Assembly: GCF_030247195.1 (NCBI RefSeq)
Contig: NC_080671.1
Location: 85,744,370 to 85,808,369 of the forward strand
Source: Topomyia yanbarensis
Lineage: Eukaryota; Arthropoda; Insecta; Diptera; Culicidae
Length of the DNA: 64,000 nt
Direction: 5' to 3'
Of this stretch, positions 45,801-54,800 are shown in pieces; positions within the stretch are counted from its first letter, which is position 1; each line of letters opens with the position of its first letter. The notes under the pieces are model-generated. The model was not told the origin of the DNA. It was given only the letters and a program-made list of their open reading frames with translations, and searched no databases. Both the position numbers and the translations under genes were made by a program.

Positions 45801-48800
45801 GAGTGCTGCTGTACGAGACGAACAAAGGGCAGAAATCAATGCGAGTCACAGCGAGCGTTTCTCAGGGCTCGATTCTAGGTCCAGAAATCAATGCGAGTCA
45901 CAGCGAGCGTTTCTCAGGGCTCGATTCTAGGTCCAATACTTTGGAACGGGATATACGATAAGGTCTTAATACTACGTCTACCCAGGAAAGTGAAAATCGT
46001 GGGTTTCGCAAACGACGTGTCACTAACGGTGATGGATGAGACACTTGAAGAAGTGGAGGTGTCGGTGACGGAGACAATAGACGCGATCGAGAGCTGGATG
46101 AACCGGGTCAAATCAAATAGCTAACCACAAGACAGAGGTGTTGTTGGTCAGCACCTGCTAAGCGGTTCAGCGGATGCACATCGACGTCTGTGGGCAAGTG
46201 ATTACATCGAAGCGTGCACTAAACAAACTGGAAGTGGTAATCGACGGCCGGTTGAGCTTCAACAATCACGTCGACTACGCCTGCGAAAAGTCGACGAAGG
46301 CAACGAACGCAATAACGAGAATCGTCGGTCCGAGAAGCAGCACGAGACGTCTGCTATCTACTGTTTCGTCATCGATACTACGATATTGAGTTCCTGCCTG
46401 GGTGCTGCATTGCAAACCTAGCGGAACTGTGAAAAATTGAACAGGACATTCCGGCTGATGGCCGTACGAGTCGCCAGTGCTTACAGAACAATATCGTCGG
46501 AGGCAGTATGCATTATCGCTGAGATGATCCTCATCCGCATCGTTCTGGCGGAGGATATCGAGTGCTACAATCAGAGAAACACTAGAAACGTGAGAAAGAT
46601 GGTAAGAATCGATTCGATTGCGAGGTGGCATCAGGAATGGGGCAAACGGAGAATGGAAGGTGGACCTACCGGCTCATCCCAAATGTGTCGGCTTGGGTGC
46701 GTAGGAAGCATGGAGAGACTTCTATTTGACACTCCAAGTAACATTTAAAGTTTTCTACCATACTGAAAGGACAATCTAAGTTCTAAGAGCTGCTTCCAGA
46801 GGGACACAAAACTTCAATTGTCATTTGGAACAGCTCCTGTCGGGCCACGGCTGCTTCAGCTGTACGCACCGTCACCGTTGTACACGGATTGTGAGAATGT
46901 CGAGGAAACACCGGAGCATGTGGTCTTCGAATGTCCGAGGTTCGAAGTGACATACAGGGAGATGCTTGAAACAGGAGAACCGGACATCAACCCTGGTAAT
47001 GTTGTCAACAGAACGACAAGCGACGTAAACATGTAGAACGCGGTCATCAGAGTGGTGACGCAGATCATTACCGTCTTACAGCGAAAATAGCATGATGAAT
47101 GGCGAGCAACGGTTTCAAGAGAGCAATCACCGGGAAACTCTCCGTCGGAGTATGCTAGATCCACCCTCGGGAATAGTCGAGTAAACTGTAACTAATCACC
47201 GTATATGGGTAGTCGGTATGCCAGCGAACCGGACGCAACGTTCCATCCGGAATCGCCGAACGAACCACAACAACGTACCGATTGGCCCGAGAGAAATATA
47301 GTGAAAACAAAAGAAGAATCGATATCGGGAGAACTTCCTGTGCCGGGGAACTCTCCGACGGCGTATGGTAGATTCACCGCCGGAGATGAGACTGAGTAGA
47401 CCGCGACGAGACACCACTGGTCGCGGGTCGTCAAGGCGGGTGCCATGTTCCACCAGAACGTCGAGCTGACGTCGGCACCTGGCTAGTACGCTCAGTTTCG
47501 AGAAAACTTCTCTCGCCGTAGAATTCTCCGTCGGGAGAGGCTAGCTCCATCGTCGGGCAGTAGACCGAGTTAGTTCAGGAACAAGTTAGAGCCCAACGAG
47601 AAAGTGGTGATAAATGATGCGTGAAGGGAACCAAAGAGCCTAAAGGAATTGCAGTGTTGAATGACACCGGATAGAGAGCCACTGGGCACAAGAAGTTTCG
47701 ATACTGAATAGCACAAAGGAGCCGAGAAGCCACCGTGAATCAGATGATGGCGTTACCTCTTTTTACCTGACTTCTATGCGACTCATTTTACAGGAATATA
47801 CCCGAATCAAAACAACTAAGCTCTTACCACCGTTGCCGGCAACGATCCTAATCTAGTGTTCTGTATCCATTTTATGAAGTGATTTTTTGCGACTGTTGCA
47901 AGCTAATGAAAAATGCTAGTATCAAAATAATATTATTATGGTTCATAAGTAAACACTGGAGTAATTTGGGTCCAGTATGCAGTGGGCTAGACATCTAAAA
48001 TTTAACATCTCCAGCATCAGATTTCCAATCAAAACAATATTCTGGCTGTTCGGCCATCTATGGGAGCTGTTCATCAATGTCAGCTTCTTTCTCCGAACAG
48101 CCTAGATAAGCCGTGTAGTGTCGGTAGTGGTTGTTTCAACCGGCTAAGAATTACACTACGGACTACCTGTTCCGGTGGTAACACCAAACAGGGAACCCCA
48201 ATTCCATAGTGTCATGCGACCCGTGCTATGGGTAAAATTATTGAGGGGGTTTAAAATATTCTCAATGGCGAACGGAGCCTGGGAAGAGCCGGGCGAACTC
48301 CCCAGTAACTGACTGTGGTCCACTAGGAGGTTGATAACTCTATTATCTTTCTCCGGACAAAACCAGCCTAGAGGCGGTGTGGCATCCGGCGGGTTGAAGT
48401 ATGTCAACCAAGAATTGATTCACTGGGTTCCTGTTCCCATGTCGTAGGAAGCGACTGAAAACAGGAGTCCTCAAGTCAAGGTGTTACTCCGTGCCGAGGA
48501 CTGAATGGCTGGCAGGACTAAAATATGCCAGTCGCGCACGGAGTGTCGTGGGTCTTACCCTTGTTGTGTTATGCGAATATCTGACACAGTGGAAGTTCGT
48601 TTCTTCGCAAATCGTGGGATTCAAATGATGTTCATGCGATTATAAGCCAACGTGTTTGGTATCTTCTAGTTGCTGTACAACAAGTGCTGATGATGAAATG
48701 TGTAGTGGTGTATTCGAATATGGTTAGAGTAGCACAAATAAATCTTCAGCATAAACGTACAGCAACTATGAATCTATCTCGCCTTGTGCAGGAAGGGAAA

Positions 48801-51800
48801 GATTCCATAGCTTTGATTCAAGAACCGTATTTCCATAAAGGAAACTTCTATGTTGGAAAGCTACTTAACCCCGTCTTCGTAGCTTTCAACAAAAATGGCA
48901 TGACAAATCCACGTGAAATGCCTCGTGCAGGTATACTTGCGAATAGTGCAATTGACGCTTGTCTTATATCGGACCTCACAACTCGTGATATTTGTACTGC
49001 CATGGTAAATCTGACTGTTGACAACATAAACAAGAAATACGTCTATTGTTCGGCATATTTGCCGCATAATGAACCATCACCTTCTGATGATTTCAAAAGG
49101 GTTGTATCATACTGTGGCAGAAATGGGTTTCCTCTCATAATCGGCAGTGATGCAAATTCCCACTACATAATTTGGGGCAGCTCTGATATCAATTTGAGAG
49201 GCACCGAATTGATGGAATACTTCAGTAGTACAAATCTGCATATTCTTAATGCAGGAAACCGCCCAACTTTTGCACGAGCTGGCAGAGAAGAGGTGTTAGA
49301 TGTAACTCTCTGCTCTGACAGTATTACGCATGAGTTGACAAACTGGCTCGTACCAAACGAGCTCGAACCGTCGTTATCTGATCATAAGTACATCGTCTTT
49401 GATCATTTAAACGTCTCGCTAGATATCGTCACCTATCGTAATCCCAAATCTACGAACTGGGACCTCTACGAAGAGGGCTTGGCGACTAGGTTTCATGGGT
49501 ATCTTCCGACGATTGAATCTCCAAGTGATTTGGATGAGGTCGTGGATAAAACAAGCTCACTCATAGTAGCAGCATACCAAGAAGCTTGTCCGCTTCGAGT
49601 TATGCGTGCTTCTAGAGGAACACCTTGATGGAATACCGAACTTGTTCGACTCAAAAAGTTATGTAGGAGAGCTTGGAATCGCACGCAGGGACGGGTCGAA
49701 GGCATTTAAGTTGGCTCGCAAAGCATACAGAAATGCCCTTCGATCCTCTGTGCGAAGTGGTTGGAAAAGCCTCTGCACAAATGTCTCAAGTCTCAACGAG
49801 ACTAGTAGATTAAATAAGTTACTTTCGAAGTCGAAAGACTTTCATGTCAGTTCCATTAGAACTGCTAATGGTGAATACTCGTCTGACGAAGATGTAGTAC
49901 TCAACTATCTTTTTGATACACACTTTCCAGGTTGTACGGAGCCATCACTGACGACTGCCCTTGAGTTCTTTTCAGGCAGTTCTGATTCTTGGGCATTTGC
50001 TCGTAGAATTGTGACAACCGAATCGATCAAATGGGCGATTGAAAGTTTTGCTTTTGCGTATAAGTCTCCGGGAAAGAACGGAATTATTCCAGTTCTACTA
50101 CAAAAAGGATATGAACACTTCAAGCATATTTTGAAAAAGGTTCTTACTTGCAGTCTTGCAACAGGATACATTCCATTAGCGTGGCGGGAAATAACTGTCA
50201 AATTCATTCCCAAAGGTGGCCGCGTCACTTATGAGGAGGCAAAGAGCTTTAGACCGATCAGTCTGACCTCCTTCCTTCTCAAATTAGTGGAACGTTTAAT
50301 CGACCACTACATTCGGGATGGTAGCTTGGGCGAGCACCCGCTGCATGCAATGCAACATGCATATCAGCGGGGGAAGTCTACTACCACCCTGTTACACAAT
50401 GTTGTCTACAACATTGAAAAAGCTTTTTCACAAAAGCAATCAAGTTTAGGAGTTTTTCTCGATGTTGCAGGTGCCTTTGACAACGTGTCTTTCGGATCCA
50501 TTTTGGAAGCAGCACGAGATCATGGAGTACCTTCATATATCACGAACTGGATACACGCAATGCTTAGCAACCGACATCTGTGCTCATCGTTAAGACAAGT
50601 AGAGATGAGGAAACTGAGTGTCTGCGGATGTCCTCAAGGTGGTGTGCTGTCACCACTTCTATGGAACCTTGTCGCCGATAGCTTGTTGAGAAAACTAAAT
50701 GAGCTTGGGTTTCCGACGTATGGTTTCGCCGATGATTATCATATAATGATCACTGGTATTTGCATTAACACACTTTTTGATTTGATGCAACAAGCCTTAT
50801 GTGTTGTTGAGCGGTGGTGTCTTCATGTTGGACTATCAGTTAATCCAAATAAAACCTCAATAGTGCTTTTCACGCAACGAAGGATTACAACCGGCGCTCG
50901 TCCATTGCAGTTTTTTGACACTGAAATTATTGTCGAAGATCAAGTTAAGTACGTAATTCTCGACTCAAAACTTAATTGGACAGCTCACATCGATTTCAGG
51001 ATCAAGAAAGCTTGCATGGCCTTTGGCCAATGTAGACGGGCTTTCGGCAAATCTTGGGGACTCGAACCCAAGTACATTCAGTGGATCTACACAACAATTG
51101 TTAGACCAATACTGGCATACGGGTGCCTTGTTTGGTGGCAGAAGGGAGAAGTCATGACAATCCAATCAAAGTTAAACCATCTTCAGAGGATGGTCTTGAT
51201 GGCGATGACTGGTGCGTTCTCGACAACACCTACTGCTGCTCTCGAGGCACTATTGAACATAAAACCACTACATGTGTTTCTGAAACAAGAAGCACTTTCT
51301 TGTGCATACCGTCTTAAGGTTACTGGGCTCTGGAACAGTAACCCAATAGATCGTGTAACTAGCCACACAAGACTGTGGCCCCAAATGGTTACTTGGGATG
51401 AATATACACTTGCTCCCAGTGACCTTACCACTCACATGTAGTTTTCCTTGAAGAATACGTAGTTTGTTATACGGACGGTTCTTTGTTGGAGGGCCGAGCC
51501 GGTGCTGGTGTCTATTGTCATGAGATGAGATTAAACCAATCTCATTCGCTTCGTAGATACTGTACCGTATTCCAAGCAGAAATCTTTGCGATTCTGTGTG
51601 GCGTACAATCCGCACTTCAACAAGGAATTTGCGGTAAAAGAATCTATTTTTGCTCTGACAGTCAGGCTGCCCTGAAAGCACTTAGTTCGGCAGATTCGAG
51701 ATCGAAATTAGTAATCGCACGTCGAACTCAAATCGAAGAACTTAGCATTTCAAGTGTAGTTGAAGTGTTCAGGGTAGTGGACAGTCACATCAACAGCTCG

Positions 51801-54800
51801 TCCGATAATTATCGGAAAAGCGAAGACTTATCGCGAGTGGCTATTTAATTTAGCAAAATCGGAAACAAATATGTGCTAGTGATCAAAAATTTAATGGAGT
51901 TACTTGTTTATTTTTGTCTGATAACACATTATTTTATGTTTCATGATCAAGTGTTATCGTGCGGAAGAAGTCTTTTCTACCGCCATTGGTAAAAATATTA
52001 ACCACACCAATACTTAGTTGTTCAACTCACTGGAGGCAATTCCCATTCCTGTGAGTTCTAACACTTAAGTTCCAGCCAAAGAAGGTAGATAAATATTTCT
52101 TATCGTGTTTTGCTATTTCCCTTGGGCGCCCACAAGGTAGGTATCGGATCGTAAGTAAATTTGCAAAGCTTTTAAGCTCGTTAATAATTGATATCGACAC
52201 TCATTCTCCAAATTTAAATAGAGAAAATCGTTTTGTGTATCAGTATACTATCTCAATTTCGCTCAATTGAGAATTGGAGACTGAGTCATATGATTATATG
52301 TATTCTCGACTCATCCGTATTTTAACTCTCTCAGAGTTCCAGGCATTAGCTATAACACTACTTTGATCATTTTCTTCTGGAATTGGTTGATAGTGTCTGT
52401 TGATTATCACAAATGTAGACAAATACTCTTCGCATCAGATCAATCTCACTGAAATGAGAATTGAGCACAGAGAGCTAATATCGATCTTTCATGGCGTATC
52501 TGTGATATCACTCTCTTAGGGCGCCAGCCAAATGGTACAACACCATTTCGTTCTTTTCCATCTAGACGCGGTTGTAAGCAGATCGAGTATCCTATTCTGG
52601 AAAATTTCTGGTTAACAATGGCTACCAATCAACACCATTGTTCTGATAACAATCCGGACACTAGAACCGATCTCTCTGAGGGTGATCAATTGTTGCCTAA
52701 AGTGAACTCGGTTTCAGATAAAAACGGAATGTCAATTTCGGAAAATGTTGTGGTAGGGGCCATTAACGGACAAGATGAGGTTAACGTGGATGTGGATGCA
52801 TCTGATTTAACAGATGCAGCAGCATCCGGTCAACCGAAAGTTGTTCCCGAGAAAGCAAAAAATTTCGATAAAAATCAACGTAAGAAACTAAACCGCAAGA
52901 AAGTTTCTTTAACTTCTACTACAGAAACAGCACAAAAAAGTGTCGATGTTCAACAAGACTTAAGATTTCAAGTTCGTATGTTGAACGGGTATTTCACAAA
53001 AAACCTGACAGATGCTCTTATTAGAGATCTAAATCGTATGCTGTTTTCTCCAGCTACGAATTCATTTATACCTAGTTTTCGGGGGTATGGGCTCAGGTAC
53101 GGCTTAATCTGGTTCTCTCCAGAGAATCAGGAAAGCTGTGCCTGGCTTAAGCGTGCTTTAGAGACAATAAATGAAAAGGCTGGTGATTGCAAGTTCATCT
53201 TGGAACCATTCGGCTTACAACAAAACAAAATAAGCATCATCATACCGTGGGATGCAAACGAGCGACTATCGAACAGTGACATTTTGATGCGCTTACAGTT
53301 TCAGAACCCTCAGCTTTCTGTACATCGCTGGCGGCATCTTAAAACAAAGCCTATTTCTACAGAGAGCTACTTGCTGTTTTGCAGCGTGGACTGCGACTGT
53401 TTAAAACTCCTTGAACAGGTTAAGTTTCGTTTAAACTACGGTTTCCGGAAGCTATATGTGCGATTAATACAACGGTATTCTTCTAATTTCGCCAAAGCTA
53501 CCAACTAGTGAGGCTATCCTTTATGAATCTTGATACCCTTTCGGGGGTGTCTGATTTACAGACAACTTAAACAACATATTGAATACCTCTTCGGGGGTAT
53601 TCACATGCCTCTCATATCCTCTAGGGGATGTCTGATTTCTACAAATTAGATTTGTTACCTTTTCAACAGCACTTTGAATATCTCCTCGGGGGTGTTCAAA
53701 TGTCTGTAATATATTATTATTAAATACTAAGGGGCGATTCTTCCTCCTTGCTTGACTTTTCAACCAGGTTTAGCGGTTCGTTAAACCTGTTTTAAAGGAT
53801 ACGCGGGGATGAAGAAATGCACCTTCAGAAAAGTACGTTCGTGATATCTTTTACCGGGTGTAATGTCGGCTTTTTCTCCTCCCTTCCCTTTCCCTTTAAT
53901 CTCCTTTCCTTTCCTTCCTTTTATCTGGTAATGATGAAAAGGCGAGGATGGCGAGGCACAAATCAGGTTGAGAACGTGCCGCCTGAGCCATGGCTTTTGA
54001 GCCACTTTCTGAACCCAATAGATCGTGTAACTAGCCACACAAGACTGTGGCCCCAAATGATTACTTGGGATGAATATACACTTGCTCCCAGTGACCTTAC
54101 CACTCACATGTAGTTTTCCTTGAAGAATACGTAGTTTGTTATACGGACGGTTCTTTGTTGGAGGGCCGAGCCGGTGCTGGTGTCTATTGTCATGAGATGA
54201 GATTAAACCAATCTCATTCGCTTCGTAGATACTGTACCGTATTCCAAGCAGAAATCTTTGCGATTCTGTGTGGCGTACAATCCGCACTTCAACAAGGAAT
54301 TTGCGGTAAAAGAATCTATTTTTGCTCTGACAGTCAGGCTGCCCTGAAAGCACTTAGTTCGGCAGATTCGAGATCGAAATTAGTAATCGCACGTCGAACT
54401 CAAATCGAAGAACTTAGCATTTCAAATGCTATCTACCTTCTATGGGTACCCGGTCATTCCGGTATTACTGGAAATGAATGGGCGGACGAATTGGCTAGAG
54501 CTGGCGCTGCGACTGATTTCGTTGGTCCAGAACCAGTTCAATCACTGTCAATAAGTTGGATAAAGCACAAGATTCGCTCTTGGGCTGCATTCGAACATGC
54601 CAACCAATGGCGTAGCTTGCAAACTTGCGTTCAAACAATGTGCCGGATGTGAGTCCGAAAATGTCAAGAAATTTGTTGCATTTTTCCAAGCACAACTGTA
54701 GTATTCTGGTCAGGGCACTGACTGGACATTACAAACTCAATTATCACATAGCTACTATTCAGCGCGCTGAGTATTATTCATGTGATCTTTGTGAATCCGA

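Larger units (their letters stand above)
51754..54011 (+). mobile_element. ORF1-only retroelement with a Lian-type 3' tail
   Basis: A 2258-bp insertion in the RNase H region of the Lian-like element. Layout: an ~860-nt 5' region without long frames, one intact ORF (52618-53508), four UUCG-type hairpins (53532-53700), a pyrimidine-rich tract (about 53870-53920) and an 81-nt 3' end starting ATGATGAAAAGGCGAGGATG. Hairpins, tract and 3' end appear in the same order in the host's 3' UTR, where the end starts ATGATGAAAAGACGATTC. No endonuclease, reverse transcriptase or RNase H sequence is present. A 414-bp duplication of host sequence flanks it. It is read as a non-autonomous LINE derivative or partner mobilised by Lian-type enzymes; an internally deleted two-ORF element is the alternative. 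Confidence 0.8.

Noticed and set aside
49606..51441. The 611-codon frame as a host gene
   Set aside because: It contains all reverse transcriptase blocks of a LOA-clade element, including FADD, and continues the upstream endonuclease frame after one stop and one frameshift.
51340..54425. Two separate RNase H genes
   Set aside because: The second start is the target-site duplication made by the nested insertion. Both belong to one ORF2.
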